DNA of 46,483 bases from JAFDVL01 sp043736395 (GTDB lineage Bacteria > Acidobacteriota > Blastocatellia > RBC074), in NCBI GenBank assembly GCA_043736395.1, contig JAYTCQ010000233.1, positions 1 through 46,483 on the forward strand. The letters run 5' to 3'. Shown piece after piece: positions 35,632 through 43,563 of the stretch (position 1 is the stretch's first letter; every line of letters begins with the position of its first letter). A program made the translations under genes and the position numbers. The notes under the pieces were generated by a model. That model did not search any database and was not told the DNA's origin. It saw only the letters and a program-made list of their open reading frames with translations.

Positions 35632-36016
35632 AAATTTTCCTTTGTGACTTTAAAGTATAACTTTCGTACGAGTTCGTAGTTCTGGGAAAAAGTTTTTGTA
35701 GTCATACTGCATATTAGTAGCGGATGTACCAAGCATGACTTTTTCGATACATCAGTGAAAAGGCTAAGTAACGACTCAGCGACAATAATCAGCGACAATA
35801 AGCAGATATAGAAAAAATAGTTTTTAGACACTGAGAATTCCAAGCTAGTTGCTTAAACTCATAAACTATTAAGGGCAATACTTATACCAAAAAGACGCCT
35901 GTCCTGATTGCAACTAAGTTGATATTAACTGGGTATCTTTACTCAGTTCGTGCGGAAAACTACACAAAGTATATGGATTTTTACGGCTTTTTGAAAAATG
36001 GAGCTTCAGAAGGTCC
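35632..36016. other. Gene-poor intergenic region
   Basis: Only overlapping short frames without ribosome-binding sites or recognisable similarity occur here. A perfect tandem repeat of 13 bp (TCAGCGACAATAA) lies at 35776-35801. The region to the right of it leads into the hsp20 promoter area. Confidence 0.5.
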
Positions 36017-36032
36017 CGGTATGAAGATTGCA
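36017..36032 (+). promoter_or_regulatory. Possible sigma54-type promoter of hsp20
   Basis: CGGTAT-GAAGA-TTGCA has correct GG-N10-GC spacing and a perfect TTGCA, but a weak -24 half. The same CGGTAT variant is seen at 39163. The predicted start is about 36044, 46 nt before ATG 36090. Confidence 0.4.
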
Positions 36033-36089
36033 CCGATGATATTTGCCATCGGGTATGGATGGCGAGACATTCAAACTGAGGGGGAAAAA

Positions 36090-36617
36090 ATGCAATCGAA
36101 TCAAGCATTACAAAAAACTACTACGACCAGTCCAATCTTTGTTGAGGCGGAAAAGCTCTTTGCGCAAATGAAAGAATTTTCGCAATCTGTCGCCAACCGC
36201 GCGTACCACTATTTTGAAGCAAGAGGACGTGAATTGGGTCATGAATTAGAAGATTGGATTAAAGCCGAATCAGACCTAATGCGCCATGTGCCGGTTGAAA
36301 TTATTGATAAAGAAAAACAGTTGATTGTGCGAGCTGAAGTTCCCGGGTTTAAGGCATCAGAGATCAATGTCAGCTTTGAGCCGCGCTTCCTGACAATCAG
36401 TGGCAAAGGCAATCAAATCAAGTCGGAGGAAGCGATTTATTCCGAACGGCGGACAGCTCAATTTTGTCGTCGAATTCTGTTGCCAACCGACGTGGATCCG
36501 GCTACCGCAACCGCTTCACTCAAGGAAGGAATATTGGAATTGAAGGTTGCCCACGCTGTCCAGAAAGCGCCGCTCAACGTGGAAGTTAAAGCATCTCAAT
36601 CCGCGCTTGAGAAATAA
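36090..36617 (+). CDS. Small heat shock protein, Hsp20/alpha-crystallin
   Basis: This 175-residue chaperone has an alpha-crystallin domain at about 70-165: VEIIDKEKQLIVRAEVPG, LTISGKGNQ, and the C-terminal strand ATASLKEGILELKVAHA. ATG 36090 is chosen because GAGGGG lies 6 nt upstream; the longer frame upstream has no such site. It holds unfolding proteins in an ATP-independent way. The BON protein gene follows after 40 nt. Confidence 0.92.
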   Translation: MQSNQALQKTTTTSPIFVEAEKLFAQMKEFSQSVANRAYHYFEARGRELGHELEDWIKAESDLMRHVPVEIIDKEKQLIVRAEVPGFKASEINVSFEPRFLTISGKGNQIKSEEAIYSERRTAQFCRRILLPTDVDPATATASLKEGILELKVAHAVQKAPLNVEVKASQSALEK

Positions 36618-36657
36618 ACACAGTCATCACCTCTGAATTCAATGAGGAGAATATTTT

Positions 36658-37326
36658 ATGTACAACAAAGCTGACGATCAAATCAAATTGGAAGTCGAAC
36701 ACGAACTGCGTTGGGATACGAGGGTCGAGGAAAATGAAATTGGCGTGGCAGTCAGTCAAGGTGTTGTGACGCTTGCCGGGGCGGTCAGCAGCTACGCCAA
36801 AAAAGTTGCCGCGCAGGAAGCGGCCCACCGCGTTTTTGGCGTACTGGATGTCGCCAATGACATTCAAGTGAAATTGCCGGGCAGTCGGGTTCGAACTGAC
36901 ACGGACATTGCGCAGGCCGTTCGCCATGCGTTGGTATGGGACGTGCTGGTGCCGGATGAGCAAATTCGCTCAACGGTCACGGATGGATGGGTAACGCTGG
37001 AGGGTGAAGTAGAAACCATCAGTCAGCGCGAAGATGTGCAGCGGGCGGTCGCCTATTTGCAGGGCGTGCTGGGCGTAACGAATAAGCTTCATATTCAAAA
37101 GACGGAAATCAAACCAGATCAGGTGCAGGAAATTATCGAAGGAGCACTTGAACGTCGCGCTGACCGATTAGCGGATCGCATTAAAGTTCATGTTCACGGA
37201 GGTGAAGTGACCTTGTCCGGCAATGTCCGTTCTTACGCTGAAAAACGCGCTGTCATCGGAGCCGTCAGCCACGCAGCGGGCGTGCATTCTGTGAAGGATC
37301 ATTTATTGATTCAAACCTCCTCGTGA
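36658..37326 (+). CDS. Triple BON domain protein
   Basis: This 222-residue protein contains three BON domains at about 5-70, 82-148 and 152-222, each with the core V..G.VTL.G.V pattern (GVVTLAGAVSSYAKK, GWVTLEGEVETISQR, GEVTLSGNVRSYAEK). No signal peptide is seen, so it is either cytosolic or exported by an unrecognised route. BON proteins such as OsmY are linked to osmotic and envelope stress and bind membranes. GAGGAGAAT precedes the start, and it is probably co-transcribed with hsp20. Confidence 0.92.
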   Translation: MYNKADDQIKLEVEHELRWDTRVEENEIGVAVSQGVVTLAGAVSSYAKKVAAQEAAHRVFGVLDVANDIQVKLPGSRVRTDTDIAQAVRHALVWDVLVPDEQIRSTVTDGWVTLEGEVETISQREDVQRAVAYLQGVLGVTNKLHIQKTEIKPDQVQEIIEGALERRADRLADRIKVHVHGGEVTLSGNVRSYAEKRAVIGAVSHAAGVHSVKDHLLIQTSS

Positions 37327-37372
37327 GTCAATCGTGACAGAACCTCTTAGCGGTAGCGAACATGATAAATAT

Positions 37373-37891
37373 TCACCTGCTCGCTACTGTTTTTTTGATC
37401 AACGAAGCCCAACGACTTGTGACGGAAATTATGGCAAGCAGAACGATAGTTGTTAACATAGTATCTTGAAAAGCGAAGTCTACGAAGAGCAGCGTCAGCC
37501 CCACCATCACGAACAAAATGGCGCCGAAGTACTTTCCAATCGGATCGTAAATCAATCTTCGCACTTTTGAAGTCAGCATAAATTGTGCGAACACCCCCGC
37601 TAAGATGATTAATATCCACACCGGATAAATACCTTTTCGAACAAATGCTGAGAACGAAGCCAAGATAAAAAAGAAATCTGCGATAACATCAAAGTAGGCT
37701 CCAAAATTGGAAGTACTCTCCAGCTTTCTTGCGACATAACCATCCAGCAGATCAGTCAGGCAGGCCAAAATCCACCATCCAATTGCCAGAGCTATCCGTT
37801 CGTGAATGACCGCATAGAACATCAGCGGCGTGATCAGTACACGTAAACTGGTAATCGCTGACGCAAAAGATTTGCGAACATTTTTGTTCAC
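37373..37891 (-). CDS. CDP-alcohol phosphatidyltransferase family protein
   Basis: This 172-residue integral membrane enzyme has the CDP-alcohol phosphotransferase signature DG-x2-AR-x8-G-x3-D-x3-D (DGYVARKLESTSNFGAYFDV followed by IAD, near residues 50-75). The family joins CDP-diacylglycerol or a CDP-alcohol to an alcohol acceptor. The exact substrate is unclear. It begins with GTG, supported by AGGAG 7 nt upstream, and lies 16 nt after the flavodoxin-like gene. Confidence 0.85.
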   Translation of the reverse strand: MNKNVRKSFASAITSLRVLITPLMFYAVIHERIALAIGWWILACLTDLLDGYVARKLESTSNFGAYFDVIADFFFILASFSAFVRKGIYPVWILIILAGVFAQFMLTSKVRRLIYDPIGKYFGAILFVMVGLTLLFVDFAFQDTMLTTIVLLAIISVTSRWASLIKKTVASR

Positions 37892-37907
37892 GATTCGGCT
37901 CCTCGCA

Positions 37908-38489
37908 TTAATGCTTTGAAGGATTTATTTTCCTGGCCGCCTGCTGAGCTAATTCAACTCCAATTGCCTCGTTATCACCCTCATCTCCTTCTCGATTGGG
38001 TCGCCAACGATAAAGAGTAATGGCTTCGACTATTTCGCCGTGTGCCGTTGCAACCATTGATTTCGTTGCCCTTAATGCTTCATCTGCATTACCTGAAGCC
38101 GTCAGGAGAATCACAGTCCGTTTGCCCTGCAAATCACCAAGACGAGTCATGTATGTTGTTAATGGTCGTGCCGGAGCTGCCCAATAAACAGGCGCGCCCA
38201 GCACAATCAGATCATATGCGGCTAAGTCCGACGGAGCCTGTGAACTGGCAGTTGTCATTTCAACTCGCCAGCCATTTGTGGTTAATCCATCGGCAAAGCT
38301 CATGATGATTCGTTCTGGAAAATTGCTTTTTCCTGGATGCCAGACGATGAGGGCGCGACTGTTCTCTGACTGTGGATTCAGGATTTTCGCGGCGCTGACA
38401 ACTTCGCGACTGGTTGTGTAAATCGTCCAACCAAGGGCGACCATCAATACAATGAGAATAGGTAAAGCTACCTTGAAAACTTGTTGCAT
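37908..38489 (-). CDS. Membrane-anchored flavodoxin-like protein
   Basis: This 193-residue protein has an N-terminal transmembrane anchor (about 7-27) followed by a flavodoxin-fold domain: ALIVWHPGKSNFPERI as the phosphate-binding loop region, and YDLIVLGAPVYWAAPARPL. The loop deviates from the classical SxTGxT, so FMN binding is likely but unproven. Upstream lies the usp gene at a 37-nt distance and downstream the CDP-alcohol gene, which makes a three-gene operon. Confidence 0.8.
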   Translation of the reverse strand: MQQVFKVALPILIVLMVALGWTIYTTSREVVSAAKILNPQSENSRALIVWHPGKSNFPERIIMSFADGLTTNGWRVEMTTASSQAPSDLAAYDLIVLGAPVYWAAPARPLTTYMTRLGDLQGKRTVILLTASGNADEALRATKSMVATAHGEIVEAITLYRWRPNREGDEGDNEAIGVELAQQAARKINPSKH

Positions 38490-38526
38490 TTTTCACCCCC
38501 AAAAGCACCATCCGGGCAACACCTGA

Positions 38527-38982
38527 CTAACTGTCTTGCCGCTGGCGCACAATCTCAACCGAGCACTTGGCATGCGAGGCGATAGCCTGCGCCACAGAGC
38601 CAAGCAGGAAGCGTTTGAATCCGCGATAGCCGTGCGATCCAACTACGATCAGATCCGCTCCCCATTTTTCCGCCTCATCCAGAATTGTGGTCGGAACATG
38701 ACCGCTCTCCTGCGCACTAATTATTTCTACCGCCGAATTTTTATTAATGCGAAAGACGGCGAGGGCTTTGTCCACCGCAGCTTGCGCCTGTTCCTTTTGC
38801 ACTTTATCGAGTTCGATAAAATAATCATTCGATAATCCCCACGGCTCGACGGCTCCCATGTGCGGCCATTCCGCTACCGAGAACACTTTGATTACCGTTC
38901 CTTTTGGCCAGGTGCGGTGCGCAATTTGTTGCACAGCTAAGTCGCTACAATCGGAGCCATCTACTGCTAATAAAACTTTCAT
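38527..38982 (-). CDS. Universal stress protein
   Basis: This 151-residue UspA-domain protein starts MKVLLAVDGSDCSD and has the ATP-binding loop GSHGYRGFKRFLLGS. It is a close paralogue of the usp at 31142 on the opposite strand. It leads a leftward operon with the flavodoxin-like and CDP-alcohol genes. AGGAGGAAT lies before the start, and a sigma54-type site lies 27 nt further upstream. Confidence 0.95.
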   Translation of the reverse strand: MKVLLAVDGSDCSDLAVQQIAHRTWPKGTVIKVFSVAEWPHMGAVEPWGLSNDYFIELDKVQKEQAQAAVDKALAVFRINKNSAVEIISAQESGHVPTTILDEAEKWGADLIVVGSHGYRGFKRFLLGSVAQAIASHAKCSVEIVRQRQDS

Positions 38983-39008
38983 AATGTATTCCTCCGATAG
39001 TGCAAATA

Positions 39009-39024
39009 TGCAAGTTTTGTTCCG
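39009..39024 (-). promoter_or_regulatory. Sigma54-type promoter of the leftward usp operon
   Basis: Read on the minus strand the site is CGGAAC-AAAAC-TTGCA, with GG-N10-GC spacing and a perfect TTGCA. The predicted start, about 38998, leaves a short leader that still includes the ribosome-binding site. Confidence 0.5.
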
Positions 39025-39162
39025 TTGCTAAAGTGAGGAATTTTCAACGAAATCAACTTACTTCTCCGGTTCTTTGAAAGCGAGAAATTTTGAAAGCGTA
39101 GAATCACGCACCTGAATAGGAAATTTTCCGCAACCTGATCTTCAGTCAAACGATTTTCAAGT

Positions 39163-39178
39163 CGGTATAGCGCTTGCA
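39163..39178 (+). promoter_or_regulatory. Sigma54-type promoter of the MFS gene
   Basis: CGGTAT-AGCGC-TTGCA has correct spacing and a perfect -12 box with a weaker -24 box. The predicted start is about 39190, 23 nt before ATG 39213. It is divergent to the site at 39009-39024. Confidence 0.45.
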
Positions 39179-39212
39179 CTAATTTCTACCGACATATTCG
39201 GAAAGGGCACCT

Positions 39213-40532
39213 ATGACAATAAATCCCACCCCAGCGAGCACAGAATCTGGCAACAAACGCGAACAAATTGGCTGGTATTTTTATGATTGGGCAAATTCTG
39301 CTTTTTATACATCGGTCGTGACTGTTTTTATCGGGCCTTACCTGACTACGATCACCAGAGCCGCCGCAGATGCCAACGGGTTTATCTATCCGCTCGGCAT
39401 CAAGGTCAGCGCCGGTTCTTATTTTCCCTACCTCGTCTCTCTCGCTGTTGTCCTGCAAGTGATTTTCCTGCCGATTGCCGGAGCGATTGCCGATTACTCA
39501 AATCTAAAAAAAACCATGCTGGCCGCCTGCGCTTATGGTGGCGCAGTGGCCACGATGGGCATGTATTTTTTGGAAGGCTCACGCTACCTGCTGGGCGGTG
39601 CTCTCTTTTTGGTAGCGAATTTATGCTTTGGGGCTTCGATTGTTTTTTACAACGCATTTTTACCTGAAATTTCTTCCGCAAAGGAACGAGATCATGTTTC
39701 TTCGATGGGCTGGGCATTGGGATATTTAGGTGGGGGATTACTGTTAGCCGTGAATCTATGGTTGGTTTCTCAGGCCGCTACACTCGGCTTAACAACCGAA
39801 CACGCGGTCAGAATCAGTCTGGCTTCAGCAGGTGCCTGGTGGGCAATTTTCACATTCATCCCGCTGGCAACAATACAAAAAAGAAAAGCCATCAATCAAT
39901 TATCCACTGGAGATCATTATGTAACGATTGGCTTCAAGCAACTGCGTAACACCATTCGTGAGGCGCAACATCATCCGCAAACATTATTATTTCTTGGCGC
40001 TTATTTACTCTATAACGACGGAATTCAAACCGTAATCACGCTCTCATCACAATTCGGGCAGGAAGAATTAAAATTGCCAATTGCCACGCTCACGACAATT
40101 ATTTTAATGGTGCAATTTATCGCATTCTTCGGCAGCATTATTTTCAACTATATTGCCAAAGTTACCGGGGCAAAAAATGCTGTGCTGCTTAGTCTGTTCA
40201 TATGGATTGGGACGCTGGTTTATATCTACGCCTATTTGCAGACCGAGTTTCAGTTTTATCTTTTGGCTGCTGTCATTGCGTTAGTCTTAGGCGGGAGTCA
40301 GGCGCTGAGCCGCTCGATTTATTCGCAAATGATCCCTAAAGATCACGCTGCGCAATATTTCAGCTTGTATGAAATCAGCGATAAAGGGACCAGCTGGGTA
40401 GGCCCTTTATTATTTGGGCTGGCTTACCAATTTACCGGAAATTATCGGATCGCGATTCTCTCCCTCGTGGTTTTATTTGTGTTCGGATTGATCCTGCTCA
40501 GCCGGGTTAAAATAGCCGAGAACAACAAATAA
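39213..40532 (+). CDS. UMF1-type MFS transporter
   Basis: This 439-residue protein has about 12 transmembrane helices and the UMF1/Atg22-like signature near its start (GWYFYDWANSAFYTSVVTVF). A second-half signature is GGSQALSRSIYSQMIPKDHAAQYF. The family is a major facilitator branch with poorly known bacterial substrates. It is flanked by usp genes on both sides and has its own sigma54-type promoter. Confidence 0.9.
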   Translation: MTINPTPASTESGNKREQIGWYFYDWANSAFYTSVVTVFIGPYLTTITRAAADANGFIYPLGIKVSAGSYFPYLVSLAVVLQVIFLPIAGAIADYSNLKKTMLAACAYGGAVATMGMYFLEGSRYLLGGALFLVANLCFGASIVFYNAFLPEISSAKERDHVSSMGWALGYLGGGLLLAVNLWLVSQAATLGLTTEHAVRISLASAGAWWAIFTFIPLATIQKRKAINQLSTGDHYVTIGFKQLRNTIREAQHHPQTLLFLGAYLLYNDGIQTVITLSSQFGQEELKLPIATLTTIILMVQFIAFFGSIIFNYIAKVTGAKNAVLLSLFIWIGTLVYIYAYLQTEFQFYLLAAVIALVLGGSQALSRSIYSQMIPKDHAAQYFSLYEISDKGTSWVGPLLFGLAYQFTGNYRIAILSLVVLFVFGLILLSRVKIAENNK

Positions 40533-40626
40533 AAGCTTACGCCGACAAAGCAAGCTGGAAGGTTCTGCTCATATTTACAATGGGGAAAATTTCGCAGTGA
40601 TTGTTCTTCTGGTCATCAAATACACC

Positions 40627-40642
40627 CGGCATAACGATTGCA
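40627..40642 (+). promoter_or_regulatory. Sigma54-type promoter of the tandem usp gene
   Basis: CGGCAT-AACGA-TTGCA differs from the consensus only at the first and sixth bases of the -24 element and keeps the GG-N10-GC spacing. The predicted start is about 40654, 80 nt before ATG 40734. Confidence 0.6.
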
Positions 40643-40733
40643 CTTACACTTTTATTGCCCTGCGATTTTCCAGGCATTGCTGATTGCAAAAAGTTTTAGC
40701 GAATTGATCAGGTTCAGAAAATGAGGAAATAAT

Positions 40734-41627
40734 ATGAGCGAACGAATGAAAATTTTAATTGGTTGCGATGGTTCAGAATTTACTGAAAAAGTGCTGGCGG
40801 ATTTGAAACGCGCCGGTCTTCCATCAAAAGCTGAAGTGCTGGTCTTAACAGTTGCCGAACATTGGTTAGCGGCTCCTGCGAGTTTCGGCGGCATTGATGT
40901 GCTTTACGCCGAAGAACCGGACGAAGCCGCGAAAACAAATGCCATTGCACAGAACATGAGGTCTTTGCTTACGAATTCTTTTCCGGAATGGGAGATAAAA
41001 ACCGACGCCGTGTGGGGTGGGGCAGCCTCTAAATTAATTGAAGGAGCCGATGAATGGAAACCTGATTTATTGGTCGTCGGCTCACATGGGCGATCTGCGC
41101 TTGGTCGTTTATTTCTGGGTAGTGTGTCTCAAAGTTTGCTGCACAATGCGCAATGTTCCGTTCGAATTTCTCGCGGGAAAATAAAAGAATCAAACAAACC
41201 TGTAAAAATATTAATTGGTATGGATGGCTCAAAAAGCGCAGAGGAAGCCGTCAACGTTGTCGCCCTGCGAAAGTGGCCGGAGGGCAGTCAAGTCCGGCTC
41301 GTCAATGCCACGTGGATGGTACCGGTAAATTCTCGTCTGAGTTCTCCGATTGCGCAATGGATTCAATCCGAACGTGAACGCGTCCGTCTGGCGATTGAGG
41401 CGGCCACCAGGAAACTTACTGCCGTCGGTTTAGAAGTATCAGCTTTAGTCGAACAAGCAGACCCGGAAAAATTAATTTGCGATGAAGCCGAAACCTGGCA
41501 GGCGGATTGTATTTTCCTCGGAGCACGCGGCATGGGTGTCGTTGATCGTTTATTGATTGGAAGTATTTCTTCAGCGGTGGCAGCAAAAGCCCTGTGCCCA
41601 GTGGAAGTTGTTCGAATTTCGAGTTAA
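40734..41627 (+). CDS. Tandem universal stress protein (two Usp domains)
   Basis: This 297-residue protein contains two UspA domains. The first (about 4-148) has MKILIGCDGSEFTE and the loop GSHGRSALGRLFLGSVSQ. The second (about 155-297) has VKILIGMDGSKSAEEA and the loop GARGMGVVDRLLIGSISS. Both keep the nucleotide-binding glycines. It is followed by the hemerythrin gene after 50 nt, a likely operon. AGGAAATA lies before the start. Confidence 0.93.
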   Translation: MSERMKILIGCDGSEFTEKVLADLKRAGLPSKAEVLVLTVAEHWLAAPASFGGIDVLYAEEPDEAAKTNAIAQNMRSLLTNSFPEWEIKTDAVWGGAASKLIEGADEWKPDLLVVGSHGRSALGRLFLGSVSQSLLHNAQCSVRISRGKIKESNKPVKILIGMDGSKSAEEAVNVVALRKWPEGSQVRLVNATWMVPVNSRLSSPIAQWIQSERERVRLAIEAATRKLTAVGLEVSALVEQADPEKLICDEAETWQADCIFLGARGMGVVDRLLIGSISSAVAAKALCPVEVVRISS

Positions 41628-41677
41628 TATTTTCGAGTAAACAGAAAACTTAATCTTTTTTTATTCTGATTGGTTTT

Positions 41678-42232
41678 ATGCCGCGTCCGACTCATCTACT
41701 CAAACATGAACATCGCGTAATTGAGCAAGCCATGCGTGCAATGGAAGGCCTCTGCGTTCGCCTCGAATTAAATGAGGAAATTCCGGTCAAGGCGCTGATT
41801 CAAATCTTCGATTTCTTTCAAATCTATGCCGACAGATTTCACCACGAAAAAGAGGAAATGTTTTTATTCCCTGCCCTTCGCAAAGCTGGCATTGAAAATG
41901 AAAATGGCCCGCTCAGTTTTCTGGCCGAGGAACACCTGACTGAACGCAATCTGTTAGCTGAGCTTGGTGCTGCTATTACGGAATACCGTCAGCATTCTGA
42001 GAGCGCTCACCTTCAGATCATTGAACTCGCACGAAATTACAGCCAACATCTGCTGGGCCATATTCTTCGCGAAGACGGAATTTTATTTACATTGGCTGAA
42101 GAGATTCTTGACGAAGCAACAAAGACTGAAATTCATCAGGTCTTCATCGAATCGGAATCAACCTTAGGAACGTATTCAGTTTCCTACTATGAGAAACTTG
42201 CGTGCGAGTTAGAAGAATCCTGGTCAGTCTAA
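41678..42232 (+). CDS. Hemerythrin domain protein
   Basis: This 184-residue four-helix protein has the histidine/carboxylate pattern of the HHE/hemerythrin fold: LLKHEHRVIEQAM, FHHEKEEMFLFPAL, EEHLTERNLL and HLLGHILREDGILF. It would bind a di-iron centre and could sense or buffer oxygen, nitric oxide or iron. It lies downstream of the tandem usp and is the last gene of that unit. Confidence 0.88.
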   Translation: MPRPTHLLKHEHRVIEQAMRAMEGLCVRLELNEEIPVKALIQIFDFFQIYADRFHHEKEEMFLFPALRKAGIENENGPLSFLAEEHLTERNLLAELGAAITEYRQHSESAHLQIIELARNYSQHLLGHILREDGILFTLAEEILDEATKTEIHQVFIESESTLGTYSVSYYEKLACELEESWSV

Positions 42233-42238
42233 CTACGA

Positions 42239-42310
42239 AACAGAACGAGGAGCGGTAGCGACTTGGTAGCTCGTGGCATTTACCAAGTCGCCATCGCTCC
42301 TCGTACTGTT
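42239..42310. terminator. Long bidirectional terminator-like palindrome
   Basis: The arms 42239-42268 and 42281-42310 pair over 30 bp with 3 mismatches around a 12-nt loop. It lies between the convergent hemerythrin and DUF302 genes. The core (GAGGAGCG and GCGACTTGGTA) could belong to a dispersed repeat family. Confidence 0.78.
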
Positions 42311-42343
42311 CCTCGCCGTGCGGCGCATTGTCGGAATTAATTT

Positions 42344-42757
42344 TCAAAGTTTTTCAGAAGACAAATCATCCAGCATATTATTCAGTTTTTCATTAATAAT
42401 ACCCGCACTCGCAGTGAGTTGCGGGTTTTCAACAATAGTCATCATCTTCGCCGCGTCTATCGCCGCCACGTTAGTTTTTCCTTCGTGTTCATATACAACG
42501 ACATTGCAAGGCAGTAATAATCCTAGCGCAATTTCTGATTGTAATGCTTCATAAGCGATCGGCGGATTGCACGCTCCGAGGATGATGTAATTACCAAAAT
42601 CTACGCCAAGCTTTTCGTGCAGTTTGGCTTTCATATCAATTTCAAACAAGACTCCGAATCCTGCTTTTTGAAGAGCTTCACGAGTACGCGTCAGAACGTG
42701 TTCAAAAGGCTGCGATAAACTTCGCTGCATTCCGTATTTAATATTTTCCTGTGTCAT
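42344..42757 (-). CDS. DUF302 family protein
   Basis: This 137-residue protein fits DUF302: EHVLTRTREALQKAGFGVLFEIDMKA at the start, LGACNPPIAYEALQSE and LLPCNVVVYEHEGKTNVAAID. The fold is known but its function is not; a soluble small-molecule or metal-binding role is possible. It starts 12 nt after the pentaheme cytochrome gene with GGAGTGAATAA before it, so it ends that operon. Confidence 0.9.
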   Translation of the reverse strand: MTQENIKYGMQRSLSQPFEHVLTRTREALQKAGFGVLFEIDMKAKLHEKLGVDFGNYIILGACNPPIAYEALQSEIALGLLLPCNVVVYEHEGKTNVAAIDAAKMMTIVENPQLTASAGIINEKLNNMLDDLSSEKL

Positions 42758-42769
42758 TTATTCACTCCT

Positions 42770-43552
42770 TCAATGAATTACTTTTTTCTCAAGTTCGTCT
42801 TTGGCCCTCATCGCTGCCGAAAAAGCTTCATCGGCTTTTTGCTGCGTGGTGACCAGATCAAAAGCGTGCCAGCTGAATTTTGCATCTTTCAAAGCACCCT
42901 GCGCAGCGACCACCTGAATGCGTTCGGTGGGAATGTTTATGCGTTTGGTTTCGGCAGAGCGCAATAAACTCGCCGCCCACTCAACTGCCACGTCCGCGCG
43001 GTTGAGTGCCTGCATCACGACTTCAGATTTCTCGCGTATATCCGGACGAGGACGAAGAGGGCCACCAATCGTATCGTGACAATTCGCACAAAGCATTGAA
43101 ACCTGTGGCGGTGATGTCACAACCTCTGAACCCATATGCGAATGGCAATTTGTGCAAGTCGGGCCTAGCCCTGAACCTTGTAATTTTTTATAATGCTTAC
43201 TCTCAACAAAGAAATTTACGACGCCCTTGTGGCACGTGCTACACGTTGCCGGGAGGTTGCGAAAATTTATCTTGCTGCCGGGATCGCTGTACGGTTGAAC
43301 GCCGACATGAGCCTTGGCTTGATCCAGACTTGCCGCATCGCCGCCGTGACATTTTTCGCACGACACGCCAGCTTCTTTATGCGTTGAAGTGTGCCATTCA
43401 AAATAGCGATTGCTCAGCGTCAGAGGCTGCGTAATTTTAGAATGACAACTAACGCAGGAATTACCTTGCGTTGTAGTAGTCTCAGATTTCTTTTGAGCGA
43501 TCACTGTAGAAACCACAACCACAAAAAATAAGATGAAGAATTTTTTTATCAT
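42770..43552 (-). CDS. Exported pentaheme c-type cytochrome (copy 2)
   Basis: This 260-residue protein has a signal peptide (about 1-19) and five CxxCH heme sites in order: CVSCH, CEKCH, CSTCH, CTNCH and CANCH. The last third is helical and heme-free (NRADVAVEWAASLLRSAE and FSWHAFDLVTTQQKADE). It aligns along its whole length with the upstream gene, so the pair arose by duplication. It is likely a periplasmic electron carrier; partner enzymes are not in the window. Confidence 0.9.
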   Translation of the reverse strand: MIKKFFILFFVVVVSTVIAQKKSETTTTQGNSCVSCHSKITQPLTLSNRYFEWHTSTHKEAGVSCEKCHGGDAASLDQAKAHVGVQPYSDPGSKINFRNLPATCSTCHKGVVNFFVESKHYKKLQGSGLGPTCTNCHSHMGSEVVTSPPQVSMLCANCHDTIGGPLRPRPDIREKSEVVMQALNRADVAVEWAASLLRSAETKRINIPTERIQVVAAQGALKDAKFSWHAFDLVTTQQKADEAFSAAMRAKDELEKKVIH

Positions 43553-43563
43553 GACCTACTCCT

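Noticed and set aside
35607..35843. A 78-codon leftward frame
   Set aside because: It overlaps the start of the four-helix protein, has no ribosome-binding site and no recognisable similarity.
35914..36108. A short leftward frame opposite the hsp20 start
   Set aside because: It has no supporting start signal and lies across the hsp20 promoter and N-terminus.
40656..40675. A second sigma54-like site upstream of the tandem usp (GGCATTGCTGATTGC)
   Set aside because: The GG to GC spacing is 11 instead of 10 nt, which normally abolishes sigma54 recognition.
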